A DNA stretch of 64,000 bases from Bdellovibrionales bacterium (GTDB lineage Bacteria; Bdellovibrionota; Bdellovibrionia; Bdellovibrionales; UBA1609): positions 248,001 through 312,000 of the forward strand of contig JADJNU010000001.1 of NCBI GenBank assembly GCA_016714165.1. The letters are read 5' to 3'. Below are positions 1 through 9,509 of the stretch, in pieces. The first letter of the stretch is position 1. The number at the start of each line of letters is the position of its first letter. The translations under genes were made by a program, and so were the position numbers. The notes below the pieces were generated by a model that was not told where the DNA came from, made no database searches, and saw nothing but the letters and a program-made list of their open reading frames with translations.

Positions 1-62
1 TTATCACCGACGATTGTCTCAATCCGGAATATGTCCAGGTGCATGTGTGATAGATTTTAATC

Positions 63-68
63 TATAAT
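63..68 (+). promoter_or_regulatory. possible -10 element of the first operon
   Basis: A perfect TATAAT lies about 70 bases upstream of the chosen start of the first gene. No convincing -35 hexamer sits 16-18 bases further upstream, so this rests on the -10 match alone. If real, it would drive the four-gene forward operon that ends with the PilZ gene. Confidence 0.35.
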
Positions 69-139
69 GTGTGAGTGATGAGAGATCATCAAGAGTAGCA
101 TATGATAGGCAATTGAAACTAAACACAAAGAGCAAATAT

Positions 140-1150
140 ATGAAGACAAAATCGGACTGGAATTCTGATGGAGCCGCCTTCATTTTGGTAAAATCCATTT
201 CAATCATATTATTGGTGGTGATTGGTTTTGGGTACTCGCGACAAACATTGGCTGCTGAAGCCAGTGATGATGATATGGCGCAGTTCGAGGCTGAAAAGTC
301 CGAGGGAGTAAAGTCTGAAGTGCCGAAAGCATCAAAACGGAGAGGAGAAATGAAGAAAAGGCCTGCAAAGCCATTGGATGAGCAGGGGTCGAAGGATTCA
401 AGCCAGACTCAGGCGTCCTCACCTGACCAGCAGTCTTCTCCGCTTTCGGAGGAGGCTGATGACGAGCCAGGTTCTCTCCATGAGCTTTTTAAATCTTTGG
501 ATTATCCAGAGCTTCAGGTGGTTCCACGCGCGAGTCAGCGTCTCAAAATGGAAAGTGGAGAGGAAGGCGATAACTGGTGGTATATTCACTGGCCAATGTA
601 TGTCTCTGCTCTCGCAACTGCGGGATTCGGTTCGACCGCTTCGCAGTCTCTGAGAGACGATCTGAACGAAACAGAAGAGAACGATGCGAAATCGGCAGTA
701 TTGGCGGCAAGAACTGTGGGTGTATCTTGGTTTTTAGGGACAATGTTGTTGGCAAGCCGCAAGCCATATCAAAAAGGAAATAAAAGAGTTCGAGGAATAT
801 CTGGTTCAGGCAGGTCAAATGATCTCATGCGCGAGAGACTCTCCGAAGAGGCATTAGAGAAAACAGCTCACCAATTCAAGGTTTTGAGCTACGTCTCTGT
901 TTTCACGAACGTGGCGGTTGCAGGTTATGCGGGGTCATTTTTAACAGATCGCGGGCGTGTTACTGCGGCAGTGACCGGGATGTTGAGCTTTTTGCCAATT
1001 ATTTTTGATGACTGGTATGTGTACAATTACAATAAGCACCTTGAATACAAACGCAACATTTTTGCTCCAGTTGTTTCGATGGGCATTCGGGAGGACTCAG
1101 TTGGCAGTAGGGAAGCTTATCCGATGCTGAGCTGGGTAGTGGAGTACTGA
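140..1150 (+). CDS. membrane-associated hypothetical protein, first gene of operon
   Basis: No family recognised. With the ATG at 140 the protein is 336 aa. It has an N-terminal hydrophobic stretch (about residues 15-38) ending in LAAEA, which looks like a signal peptide or anchor. A long charged, Lys/Glu/Pro/Ser-rich linker follows (about 40-125). The C-terminal half has about four hydrophobic segments, including one around an FDDWYVYNYNK stretch. An upstream in-frame ATG at 71 would place 23 polar residues before the signal, so it is less likely. The next gene starts two bases after the stop, so the two are probably co-transcribed. An envelope role is inference only. Confidence 0.65.
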   Translation: MKTKSDWNSDGAAFILVKSISIILLVVIGFGYSRQTLAAEASDDDMAQFEAEKSEGVKSEVPKASKRRGEMKKRPAKPLDEQGSKDSSQTQASSPDQQSSPLSEEADDEPGSLHELFKSLDYPELQVVPRASQRLKMESGEEGDNWWYIHWPMYVSALATAGFGSTASQSLRDDLNETEENDAKSAVLAARTVGVSWFLGTMLLASRKPYQKGNKRVRGISGSGRSNDLMRERLSEEALEKTAHQFKVLSYVSVFTNVAVAGYAGSFLTDRGRVTAAVTGMLSFLPIIFDDWYVYNYNKHLEYKRNIFAPVVSMGIREDSVGSREAYPMLSWVVEY

Positions 1151-1152
1151 GG

Positions 1153-2049
1153 GTGGACCGAAGAACCTTTAAGTTTATTGGGTGGTTGCTGCTTGGACTT
1201 GGCGGTGGCCTTTTGGAATTGCAAGATGGAAAGGCCTTGTTGGCGGAAAAGGCTGACAAACAGGACGTCAAGCTATGTGATTCAACGACCGAATTTATTG
1301 CCACCTTTGAGTTCCTGCGAAAGAACGGTGGAGCTGGAATGAAGGATGAAGTTGCAAGAGGGGTGGCTGATCATGTTGCTCGCGGCTGCGATGGTGCGTC
1401 CACGAGATTTGAGGAAACCTATGGGTTGCTAACAAAAATGGGTGTCTCTCAAATTAAGAGTCTTGAGATGAGCATTGAATTTTCTCGTTTGGATTCAGAT
1501 ATTCAAAGAAATTTTTTTGAAATACTCAAGCATTCCTATCTTTCAGAATTTTTTGACTATGATTTTGACGTTGCATTGAGAATCGCATTTGAATTTTCAA
1601 GGGATCTAAAGGGCAATCATGTTCGGGCAAGAGATGATTTCATTTCATTGGTAAAATTTTGCCTTGATAAAAAAAATATGGCTCTTCCGGCTAATGTTTG
1701 TGGATTGATGGCCTTGGATTTGGTAAGACTATCTCCCTATTTTCCAATGGGAATATTCAAGCCGTTTACAGAATTTTATGAGAAGTTGCGTGTCGGAGAA
1801 AGTTACGGCTTGTCCGTTCGAGATACAATTGAAGTTGTGATGAGGGTTCTCAGATATGGGCCTCGTTCTCCTGATAATTTTAATCGAGCATACGATTATG
1901 CGCTGAGCGAGAAGGGTCTAAGAGCTAGACCTAGGGAGGCTCTTCTCTTTGCCCTTCGGATGGCGAGACGGTCAGCGACGGGACAGCCGCTTCCGTTAGC
2001 AAAGGGAGAAGACTCGGAGCTCATGGTAGAAAGGGCGCGGAAAAAGTAA
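1153..2049 (+). CDS. exported hypothetical protein
   Basis: The start is a GTG preceded by GGAG with 8-base spacing inside the end of the upstream gene. The 298-aa product begins with basic residues and a Gly/Leu-rich hydrophobic run (about residues 9-28) like a signal peptide. The rest is soluble, mostly helical by composition, with no motif I recognise. The stop is followed after one base by the ATG of the next gene, which suggests translational coupling. Function unknown. Its place in the operon suggests it works with the neighbouring envelope proteins and the PilZ protein. Confidence 0.65.
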   Translation: MDRRTFKFIGWLLLGLGGGLLELQDGKALLAEKADKQDVKLCDSTTEFIATFEFLRKNGGAGMKDEVARGVADHVARGCDGASTRFEETYGLLTKMGVSQIKSLEMSIEFSRLDSDIQRNFFEILKHSYLSEFFDYDFDVALRIAFEFSRDLKGNHVRARDDFISLVKFCLDKKNMALPANVCGLMALDLVRLSPYFPMGIFKPFTEFYEKLRVGESYGLSVRDTIEVVMRVLRYGPRSPDNFNRAYDYALSEKGLRARPREALLFALRMARRSATGQPLPLAKGEDSELMVERARKK

Positions 2050-2050
2050 A

Positions 2051-3031
2051 ATGGGGAAGGGAAGTCGAGGAGAGATATTAAACCTCTCGAACATCCTGAG
2101 GGGTTTAACTGTCTCCTTGCTTTTTTTTCTCGCGGGACCCTGTGCTCGAGCACAAGAGAACCTAGGATGGAAGGAATTAGAGAAAACTGAAATTGAGGTA
2201 AGTTGGGAAAATTTGCCAAATGCCAAGGGCTATGAGTTGGAGTTTCAGCCCGTGGATGGTTCTGGAGAGGTGCTCAATTTTTCTACCGTCGAGTCAACTT
2301 TTAAGGTCTCGCTCGTTCCTGGATCATATCGATTTCGGATTCGTTCGATGGACAGCATGGGTGATAAAGGAGAGTGGAGTGAACCATTAATACTTGTGGC
2401 CCAGAGTCAGGAGGTAACACTTGTCTCTCCGGTGAATAATGTTGCCATCGAAGCCAAGGGAAAGCGGGAACGTGTTCAATTTTCATGGAATCCATATTCT
2501 GATGCAAAGGGGTATGTCTTTCGGATATGGTCTGAGACAAAAAGTGAAGTGCATACCCTTAAGACAAAGAAAGTGAATGTTTCACTGAGTCTCCTTGCGG
2601 AGAACAAATATTTTTGGGAAATTTACCCAATTCACAAATCCGGCGTTCGGTATCAGAGAAAGAGCCCTCCAGAAAGCTTTACTCTGTATGGTAAACAGCT
2701 GCCAACTCCTGAGTTGGAAATTCTGACTCCAAAGAATCCGATTGGAGTCGAATGGAGACCGCTTAAAGACGTTTCCTATAATATCAGCATTTTTCGCCGT
2801 GATATTCTTGGACTGGAGTGGGCAAAAATCGAGGAGCAGAACGATATCAGGACTGGTAAGTGGCTCTTTAAAAAGCCGTTGAGACCAGGGCAATATAAAG
2901 TTGAAGTGTTTGGAGTCGGCAAAATGAGGACGAACTCAATAGTTGCTACAAAAGAGTTTTTTGTAAAGCCGAAGCTTCAGGAATTGCTTGGCTTGTCACA
3001 AGTCAACTTGCAGGGAGCTCAGAATGATTGA
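2051..3031 (+). CDS. secreted protein with fibronectin type III-like repeats
   Basis: The 326-aa product has a signal peptide (hydrophobic about residues 16-32, cleavage after CARAQ). It then has two or three beta-rich modules. The first (about 45-115) carries the FnIII-type pattern W-x-x-[LP]-x-x-A-x-x-Y-x-[LF]-[EQ], a central YRFRIR strand and a WSEP ending. A second copy spans about 125-215 with FSWNPYSDAKGY. Such modules usually mediate protein-protein or surface contacts. Its last codons overlap the start of the PilZ gene. Paralogous FnIII proteins are common in large envelope complexes, but no specific partner can be named from sequence. Confidence 0.7.
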   Translation: MGKGSRGEILNLSNILRGLTVSLLFFLAGPCARAQENLGWKELEKTEIEVSWENLPNAKGYELEFQPVDGSGEVLNFSTVESTFKVSLVPGSYRFRIRSMDSMGDKGEWSEPLILVAQSQEVTLVSPVNNVAIEAKGKRERVQFSWNPYSDAKGYVFRIWSETKSEVHTLKTKKVNVSLSLLAENKYFWEIYPIHKSGVRYQRKSPPESFTLYGKQLPTPELEILTPKNPIGVEWRPLKDVSYNISIFRRDILGLEWAKIEEQNDIRTGKWLFKKPLRPGQYKVEVFGVGKMRTNSIVATKEFFVKPKLQELLGLSQVNLQGAQND

Positions 3032-3764
3032 GGATGATCAGAATTCCAGGTCCGATGATCCCAACGACAGAAGTTTTTTTACTCAGTTGTCATCATCCGA
3101 TAGAGAAGATCTATTGAAGGGTCTGAGGGAAGTGGTTAGCCTTGAAGCAAGTATTGCGATTCCTGATAAAAAATTGATTCGTGTTAAATGCGGATGTATG
3201 AAAGGTTCACTCATGTTGATTTTGGAGGGTGGGCTTGAAATTGGTTCATATTCAGGGGCCGTCGAAGTGGAATTCATTTTTAATTTGAACAAGTATCTAT
3301 TGAAATCAAATTTGAAAGCGGATGAGAGTGGACGGAAATATTTGGGATTGAATGGTGATTTTTATTTGGTTCAAAGACGAAAGAACTTCCGAGTTGATGT
3401 GCCCGTTCATATCATACCCTCGTGCTCATTTGTGCTGTCTAACCAGTCAAAGCGTCTATTTAGAGCGAAAGTTTTGAATATTAGTTTGGGTGGATGTTTG
3501 TTGGCCATCGAGCCCCGCAATAATCATACATTTCAGATTGATAATCAAATTGAGATGACTCTCTCCATTGAGGGAGGAAAGGTAATTGAGGTAACCGGTG
3601 TCATCAGAAGAGTTCTCTCGGTTCATCAACAGAAGGATTTCTCTCTCCGATTGGGCATCGAGTTCGAGAGGTTGAGCAGTCATGAAGAATCGAGGATCAA
3701 TGAAATTGTAATGAAATGCTATCGAATGACAAATCGGTTTGGGAGCCGTCTGAGAAGTATGTAA
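3024..3764 (+). CDS. PilZ domain protein (cyclic-di-GMP receptor)
   Basis: The start ATG at 3024 overlaps the stop region of the upstream gene. An in-frame ATG at 2988 would add 12 residues inside that gene and is less likely. The protein is 246 aa. Its C-terminal half carries both PilZ signatures: R-x-x-x-R (in RRKNFRV) and about 40 residues later N-x-S-x-x-G (in NISLGG), which bind cyclic-di-GMP in this family. The N-terminal half resembles the YcgR-N type flanking domain in length but is divergent. It is the last gene of the operon and probably couples cyclic-di-GMP to the function of the three envelope proteins upstream. Confidence 0.85.
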   Translation: MIEDDQNSRSDDPNDRSFFTQLSSSDREDLLKGLREVVSLEASIAIPDKKLIRVKCGCMKGSLMLILEGGLEIGSYSGAVEVEFIFNLNKYLLKSNLKADESGRKYLGLNGDFYLVQRRKNFRVDVPVHIIPSCSFVLSNQSKRLFRAKVLNISLGGCLLAIEPRNNHTFQIDNQIEMTLSIEGGKVIEVTGVIRRVLSVHQQKDFSLRLGIEFERLSSHEESRINEIVMKCYRMTNRFGSRLRSM

Positions 3765-3796
3765 AGGCTTTTCTATACTTCCGCCTGCAAACGAGA

Positions 3797-3835
3797 GATG
3801 GTGCCCACTCCTGCACGGTGGTGAGCACCATCTTT
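3797..3835. terminator. bidirectional terminator-like hairpin
   Basis: The inverted repeat GATGGTGC / GCACCATC (perfect 8-bp arms) encloses a second CCAC / GTGG pair. It lies between the stop codons of two convergent genes. The T-run on the plus side is only three bases, so termination may be weak or partly Rho-dependent. The position supports a shared terminator. Confidence 0.55.
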
Positions 3836-3855
3836 AGGATTCTCTGACCCTATTA

Positions 3856-5222
3856 TTAATGAAAGACCTCTCTAACTTGCTGACGTGATCGATTGAGGTC
3901 GGCATTGTAATAGAACCAAATATCAAAAATGATAAGAAGTTCTCCACCTTTCCGTTTTGCTACGGATTTGTATCGAATTTCATTTCCGAGGGCATCTCTT
4001 TCAAAAAAATGTGGGTCATAATTGAGATCTAATACATCAATGTTAAATTGAGATAGACTCAGAAGTTCAGAATCTTGTGCGATTCCGTCTAAGTTGGAAT
4101 CTTTCCAAAGTCTTAATTCATTGAAGATCGCATCGTCCTTGTCAATGTATCCATCTGAAATACTGAGGGATCTTTTTCCATCTAATGAAGTCCCATCAAA
4201 TTTGGCCAGAGCTTTAAATCCATTGGGAGAAAAGTTCCATCTGGACCTTTTGTGTTGTCGCCAAAGAGCTCCTGTATACCATTGATCTTTCCCTGGGAGT
4301 TTGGCCTAGCCAGAAACATGAAGTTCGGCTCTTTGATCCATCCAATTCGCACTTTTGAAAATGGGGATGGGAAGGAGCGAAATCCAAAAATGTCAAAGAA
4401 AACACCTTGAAGCGAATCTGAGAAGGAGAGCTGTTCTCCTTTTTCGACTTGAACTGCTAGAGGGGATGCTCTGTTGTCGCAGGAATCTCCCTCTCCTGTT
4501 CCTTCGCCTCCGAGACCCATTCCCGGATTTGGTCCATTTAGGATGTAATGGCGGCTAGTATCGTAGTTTGCCGCTTCGACAACTCCGGTTTGATCATTGT
4601 TGGTTTGGACAAGCTTGCCCTCTTTAATTTGAATTCTCAAGCCTGATCTTGGATTGTTTGCCGTGTAATAAAGCCACATAGTCTCAATAGTTCCGGAGTA
4701 GGATAGATCCTTGAGGCGACCTTCGCTTGAGAGCAGTGAGACCTGGTAGGTTCCGTCAGGAAGATTGCAGGAAGACAAGTCAATTGTTCTTTCCCGGTAG
4801 ATTCTCTGGCGAATTTCTTCTGTTTTACCATCAATGTTGCAGGAGAAGGAGGAATCAGAGAATGCGAGTGGTGTGGTCTGTTGACCCGTGTCTTTTTTGA
4901 CAACTATCTTTAGAGATGGTGCGACTCTGAGATACGTGCCTGCACCGTCTGCCATGCCCTGACTGCATATGGTGGTGACCTTTATTTTAATATCGCTTTC
5001 ATTTCGTGGTTGCGTGTCGTCCCCTGGCTCTCTGATTCGCTCTGAGGTATCGATGGGATTCCTCAGAATAGATTGAGATTTTAGTAGCTCGTTTTTTTCT
5101 CCCCCATCTATAGGACTAAATTTTGAGCATGAAGTTGATATAAGTAGGAAGAATACGACCAGTGGTAATCGAGGTGGGGAACAGTTCGACAAAACGGATT
5201 GTTCCGTTGGAGGATAGGCCAT
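3856..5222 (-). pseudogene. lipoprotein with C-terminal EF-hand-like repeats, frameshifted
   Basis: The intact frame from 5222 encodes a lipoprotein: signal segment then lipobox LISTSC at about residue 32. About 300 residues with no known family follow. The frame then runs out at 4182. Another frame continues without a stop to a TAA at 3856-3858 and encodes calcium-loop-like sequence (GYIDKDD, WKDSNLDGIAQDSE). Adding one base to the A4 run at 4230-4233 (T4 on the coding strand) joins the halves as GTFSPNGFKALAKFDG. This SPNGF-type lead into D-x-N-x-D-G loops is familiar from EF-hand/dockerin-like C termini. Either a sequencing indel or a real pseudogene. Probably a surface lipoprotein. Confidence 0.7.
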
Positions 5223-5657
5223 TAATTGCTCCTTGATTCGGATTGTTTGTTGCCTAATTCAATTGCAATGCTAATGCCGTACCTAAGTAAAACGTTTCGA
5301 GATGAGTTTCTTATTTGATTGAGTTCGCAACACTTGTTCATGAGCCTGACGGATGAATTTCTTATCAACGACTATCACCGATTATCAAGAGTGTGAGCGT
5401 TGAATTCAGTCTCGATTTGGCGTTCTTCAGGACTATAATCCAGTTCTAATTTAGCGTATATATTTGCTAGAGTTTGACGTGATGAATTGGATCTCTATTT
5501 GAGTTAAGGCAGCCAACTGTCTATCAAAAAGATATCTCGCCTGAAGCAATATGATAAAAAGCGGCTCCACGCACACGTGCTACCTGTAGAATATGGCCTT
5601 TGCTTTAAAAATAAATCTGGTCTGGTCATTGAGAGGAAATGGCTTCTAATATACATC
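5223..5657. other. intergenic region between divergent lipoprotein genes
   Basis: About 435 bases without a supported gene. It should hold the promoters of the leftward EF-hand lipoprotein and the rightward lipoprotein. It is AT-rich with several TATAAT-like hexamers. No clear -35/-10 pair, hairpin or repeat stands out. Confidence 0.5.
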
Positions 5658-6953
5658 ATGAGAGCAAGAGCTTTCTTTTTGTCTGTGATGTTGCCGATTT
5701 TGGTTTTATCTCTGTTGGCACTGACGTCCTGTTTTCGAAGAGAATGGTCCCAAGAGGAGATAAAATACTACTCATCTCTTTCTACGCCAGATAATTTCTG
5801 GTGGCATGGAATGTTCGGTGAAGTTCCGGATGCTGAATCAAGAGCTCTGATAAAGGCCTTCAAGCCATCTATTTACGTGAGTCCGAGGGGCCTTGCGCCG
5901 ATTGACTTCTATGCTGATTACTTATCTCAGTGTGATCTGATTGATGAGCATGGAAAGGTATTAACGAAAAAGGTAGGCCGAACAGCTCTTCAATTTTACG
6001 AACGATCTCCTCATGTGAGTTTGAAATACAGAGGTGGCGTACAGGCGTGTTCAGAAAATTCATGTGAGAGGATAGCCTCGGTCGGGTATGGAAATCATTT
6101 TTTGGAATCAATTGTTCTGGATGCAGATCTTGAAATTGCATTTCATGTTTTAAAATACAATTTCGTCTTCCCACGTCGTGGATTGCCGGCAAGACTAAAT
6201 TTGTTTCAAAAATTCTTAGCCTCTCTCCTGGGGGATTCTGCAAACTGGGCTGAGCCTGATATTCATAGTGCAATCCATATTTTTGTGAACAGTTGGGATG
6301 GCCGACCCCAAATTGTCCTTCTTTCCCAGCCGAATCAATACCGCACTTATGTGGTGGGCGAGGACATCTCATGGGATCCTCAGAACAGTTTGCAAATCTG
6401 CTTTGCCGAACGATCCAATGTACCCTACCCCTGTCCAGTGGGTAGTGAACCGCAGGTTCACAAGTCGGAATTAAACCCCGCTGACTTATCACCCACTATC
6501 TATGGTCGAGGGGATTGGTGGGTAAATGGGGAGGACTTGGTTTACGGTCCGAAAGGAAAGGCCATTCCAGTATCATATGAGTTGGCCTATCTGCCTCAGT
6601 GGGATCCCCTTTATGTTTCATGGATGCCTCTTGGCTCAAACCAAGCTCGTTCCCTTCTAGGGGGGTCGAATGAGTGGCGAGGGAGTGGCTCGCCGGGAAT
6701 GAATTTCAAGTTTAATTCGAAACTTTCACGCTATATTGATATCGCTCAATTTTTTTATTTTGACTCGACGGATAGTGTGGGTCTTCGACTTTTTCTTGAG
6801 AAAAAAAGGAGCCTATTGTCAGAGGACTATGATTTCACCTCAGTTTACAGGTGGAATTCTAGCCGATTGAGGAGAAAGATGATTGAGAAATTTTATCCAA
6901 ACTACCAGCCCCCCAGGTATCCATCTTCGAAGCGCGCAGCTGAATCTGAATAA
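5658..6953 (+). CDS. large lipoprotein of unknown function
   Basis: The ATG at 5658 puts a short basic N terminus, a hydrophobic run and the lipobox LALTSC at residues 18-23, as in bacterial lipoproteins. An upstream in-frame ATG would bury this behind 27 residues. The product is 431 aa, rich in Trp/Tyr/Pro, with several Cys (ACSENSCE, CFAE, PYPCP) suggesting extracytoplasmic disulfides. No domain recognised. It is convergent with the coiled-coil gene downstream, with only 18 bases between the stops. Confidence 0.7.
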   Translation: MRARAFFLSVMLPILVLSLLALTSCFRREWSQEEIKYYSSLSTPDNFWWHGMFGEVPDAESRALIKAFKPSIYVSPRGLAPIDFYADYLSQCDLIDEHGKVLTKKVGRTALQFYERSPHVSLKYRGGVQACSENSCERIASVGYGNHFLESIVLDADLEIAFHVLKYNFVFPRRGLPARLNLFQKFLASLLGDSANWAEPDIHSAIHIFVNSWDGRPQIVLLSQPNQYRTYVVGEDISWDPQNSLQICFAERSNVPYPCPVGSEPQVHKSELNPADLSPTIYGRGDWWVNGEDLVYGPKGKAIPVSYELAYLPQWDPLYVSWMPLGSNQARSLLGGSNEWRGSGSPGMNFKFNSKLSRYIDIAQFFYFDSTDSVGLRLFLEKKRSLLSEDYDFTSVYRWNSSRLRRKMIEKFYPNYQPPRYPSSKRAAESE

Positions 6954-6971
6954 AATTGGTGGCTGAATGAG

Positions 6972-7658
6972 CTAAGTTGTTCCGCTTCTCATGCGCGAGG
7001 CCCGATTTTCCTTTTGATTTACGGATGATTCAAGATTCCGATTCGATTTACTCAATCGACGAAGTCGCGATTTATTCTCTTGGTTCTGGCGCTTGTATTT
7101 GGCGATAAGAGCATCCGCCTCTTTGCTTCGTTGCATCAGGACGCGCTCTCTTTTTTGTTCCATTTTAATCTCGCGACTAGTGTCGTCGCGTTTCCGTTTT
7201 GATTCCTTTACCCGACTTTCCACAATAGCGAGCTTTTCCACAACGGAAGCGAGTCGCAATTTCAATTTGTCTCTGTCTCTTTCCTTTTTACGCAGTTCTA
7301 GTTCCGTTTTTTCGGCCAACTTAGAACTGCTATCAAATCGCTTTGCCTGGCGTTCAATTTGGTTTTGTAAACGCTTTTTCTCAAATTCCATTTGTCCAAT
7401 TTTACGACGGAGGCTACTTGTTTCCTTCTTTATTGATTGGATGTGATTCGCTGTCTGCTTAGCTCTTTCCTTTTCGTCCAAAACTTCAATGTCTTCAACT
7501 TCAGCTTCTAAAGAGGTTTCATTAAGTTTTTCTTCTGAAGCCTTGCTCTCATTTGAATAGGCCTCCACTTCAAGGGGGGAATCTTCCGGACTCCCCATGG
7601 CTTGATAGGAAAAGCCAATTGCAGCTATTGTCATCCAGACAAATAAAAATGATCTCAT
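6972..7658 (-). CDS. exported coiled-coil protein
   Basis: The start ATG at 7658 has GGGAG eight bases upstream. It gives a signal peptide (FLFVWMTIAAIGFSYQAMG, then an acidic stretch). The mature part is acidic to about residue 65. After that it is almost pure Lys/Arg/Glu/Gln with heptad Leu/Ile spacing to the end, so a long coiled coil. The domain order and the basic C-terminal tail recall peptidoglycan-hydrolase activators of the EnvC type, but the LytM domain is absent. That comparison is only structural. Upstream in-frame ATGs at 7682 and 7727 lack ribosome sites. Confidence 0.65.
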   Translation of the reverse strand: MRSFLFVWMTIAAIGFSYQAMGSPEDSPLEVEAYSNESKASEEKLNETSLEAEVEDIEVLDEKERAKQTANHIQSIKKETSSLRRKIGQMEFEKKRLQNQIERQAKRFDSSSKLAEKTELELRKKERDRDKLKLRLASVVEKLAIVESRVKESKRKRDDTSREIKMEQKRERVLMQRSKEADALIAKYKRQNQENKSRLRRLSKSNRNLESSVNQKENRASRMRSGTT

Positions 7659-7801
7659 AGACTGATACTCCCTGGTCTTCATTTGAGATAAGTCTCCAGA
7701 CGAAAGTAACAGCAATCTTGTCGCCAAGACGATCTACAGTTTAATTGGAAGCCAGGGCAGGAAGCCACGAAAGGATTTCAAGGGAAGTGACCAAAAATGG
7801 C

Positions 7802-8074
7802 CTATAGGGCAATGAGCCCGTTGATTTTGGAGGCCCGTTCGTAGATGGCAATAATAATATCAGCGCAGTCAGCTTTGAAAAAAACAGTTGCGCTGACGTA
7901 ATTGCCATTGCGGGAGTCGCGAAAAGTCATAGAATGCTGAGGAAAAAGAGCCTCCACTTGAGGCAGTGCTTCTCTAAGGACAATAAATTTAAACATGTAT
8001 TCGCAGGGCCACTTGTATTCGGTGTTCAAGATAGCCTTAAATTTTTCGTGATCTCCGGGATAACGTGATCTCAT
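7802..8074 (-). CDS. DUF493 (YbeD-like) small protein
   Basis: The 90-aa protein fits the DUF493/YbeD family in length and pattern. It has a Pro-Cys/Phe-Lys-Phe-Ile-Val strand near residues 23-32, the central S/N-G-N-Y-V-S-A-T-V strand and the terminal I-Y-E-R segment. YbeD-type proteins have an ACT-like fold and are cytoplasmic; their role is unclear. An AGGCAGGA ribosome site precedes the ATG. It stands alone on the minus strand. Confidence 0.75.
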   Translation of the reverse strand: MRSRYPGDHEKFKAILNTEYKWPCEYMFKFIVLREALPQVEALFPQHSMTFRDSRNGNYVSATVFFKADCADIIIAIYERASKINGLIAL

Positions 8075-8284
8075 GATATCCTGCCTTAAAACGCTAGTTC
8101 AAACTGGAATTCCAGTTCTGATTTCTGCACAAAAATTGCGCCAGCTGATCCCTTGAACCACGAGAAATGTTTTAATGAATCCGCGAAGGCAGTTCAAGTA
8201 GAATTTTGACTTGTCTTCACGGATTCTGGATTCGGGCTATGCATCGGACATTTCAACTGTCATGGATGTCATTCCTAGATTTTC

Positions 8285-9193
8285 TTAGTAGTTGGCTGGT
8301 TTCCGATTGTTTTTTTGTTGGATTGGACGTGCATTGTTTGCGTAAATTGATCGAAATGTAGATAGCTGATCTTTTGAAATTGTTAAGGGCGTATTGAGGA
8401 AATTCCAGTCAACTCCTTCTGTGCATGGTGGGGTCGTCAGCGATCCCGAATAATTGTAGTAGGTTTTCTCTTTTGGAAGGCCAAGGGAAAAATCGACTGT
8501 CTGACCGGAAACAATGAGTTCCTGATTCTTCTCTTTGGGCAAATGAGACAAGATTTTTTCGATAAAGGGGTCTGATTTTTTGCCGATAGTAATCATTCGA
8601 CCCAGGACCGCATGTTGACCGTCTTTGGCTCGATGAACAAAGTGCACTTCCATGGGATAGCGTTTGCCGCTCAAGGTATGCTCGCTTTCTGAGTGAAAGT
8701 GAAGTTGAAGGAGTTCGTAATCGGTTCCGTTGATACGAATGAGGCTGCCAGGATCGGCGTTCACCTGGATAGTGTGTCCGTTATCTATTATTCTCAGTTG
8801 TGAGGCTTGATATTTTATTTCGATTGGACGCTTTTCTTGTGGTTTGGTCCACTTAAGGTCAATGGGGGATTGATTGTCTCCTGTTTTGCAGAGCTGAAAT
8901 GCGGGATCGAGGTCACCCCAGAGTTGTGGACCGGTAAGTCCGTTGTAAGACCAGTGAGCCTGCTTGCTTTCGGCGCCTTGCGGGTGGGAGTCCTTTTCTG
9001 ATGGGTTTGGTTTTGAAGGCTCTTCAGTATTTGTTAGAGGACCATTTGTTTGCGTGGATGAAGGATTTGCCTTCATTTTTTTCTCTTCAGGCATGTTGCT
9101 AGATTCCTTATTTGGAGTCGAGCAGCCTGCTAAAGACCAACTTAGAATGCACCAAATGGAAAAAGAAATGGAAGTTTTCATTGACTGTTTCAT
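8285..9193 (-). CDS. alpha-class carbonic anhydrase, lipoprotein
   Basis: The ATG at 9193 follows GAGG and gives a lipobox LAGCS at about residues 19-23, then a Ser/Pro/Asn/Lys linker to about residue 80. The rest matches alpha-carbonic anhydrase: HWSY, the QSPIDL motif, the zinc-binding QLHFHSESEH, then the third histidine in EVHFVH, and the SLTTPPCTE loop. The enzyme interconverts CO2 and bicarbonate. The lipid anchor places it in the periplasm or on a membrane. The tail runs on to about residue 302, near the usual domain end. A small exported protein gene lies 34 bases upstream. Confidence 0.9.
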   Translation of the reverse strand: MKQSMKTSISFSIWCILSWSLAGCSTPNKESSNMPEEKKMKANPSSTQTNGPLTNTEEPSKPNPSEKDSHPQGAESKQAHWSYNGLTGPQLWGDLDPAFQLCKTGDNQSPIDLKWTKPQEKRPIEIKYQASQLRIIDNGHTIQVNADPGSLIRINGTDYELLQLHFHSESEHTLSGKRYPMEVHFVHRAKDGQHAVLGRMITIGKKSDPFIEKILSHLPKEKNQELIVSGQTVDFSLGLPKEKTYYNYSGSLTTPPCTEGVDWNFLNTPLTISKDQLSTFRSIYANNARPIQQKNNRKPANY

Positions 9194-9227
9194 TGGAGGC
9201 CCCCTCAATTTTAATTTCTGGCTTATT

Positions 9228-9509
9228 CTATAAAAACTCTGATCTTTCGACCAGAGATAATATGACAATATATTTGTTATTTGTGGTTGTTTTGTCACCG
9301 ACGTTTGTCGGGTTTGATTTCTTGGCAAAGATCTCAGAGAGTATTGGATTTTTGCTTGGCTCAGATTTTAGTTCTCCTGTCGGCCGATCAAGCATTTTTG
9401 CAGCAAATCCGTTTTCGGAGCAAAAGTGGAACGCAGCCAATGAGATCAACAAGAGGAAGAGTTGACAACGCAGAATGGGGATGAAATCCCGCAGAACAAA
9501 GTGCTTCAT
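9228..9509 (-). CDS. small exported hypothetical protein
   Basis: The 93-aa frame starts with MKHF, then basic residues and a hydrophobic segment (about residues 15-36) ending in GFAAK, a plausible signal peptide. The start follows a G-rich tract (GGGGGGA) about 9 bases upstream. It lies 34 bases ahead of the carbonic anhydrase gene in the same direction, so the two may be co-transcribed. No family recognised. Forward-strand frames overlap it, so coding status is moderate. Confidence 0.4.
   Translation of the reverse strand: MKHFVLRDFIPILRCQLFLLLISLAAFHFCSENGFAAKMLDRPTGELKSEPSKNPILSEIFAKKSNPTNVGDKTTTNNKYIVILSLVERSEFL

Noticed and set aside
5869..6492. 207-codon minus-strand frame
   Set aside because: It lies fully antisense to the lipoprotein gene, has no ribosome site and no family-like content.
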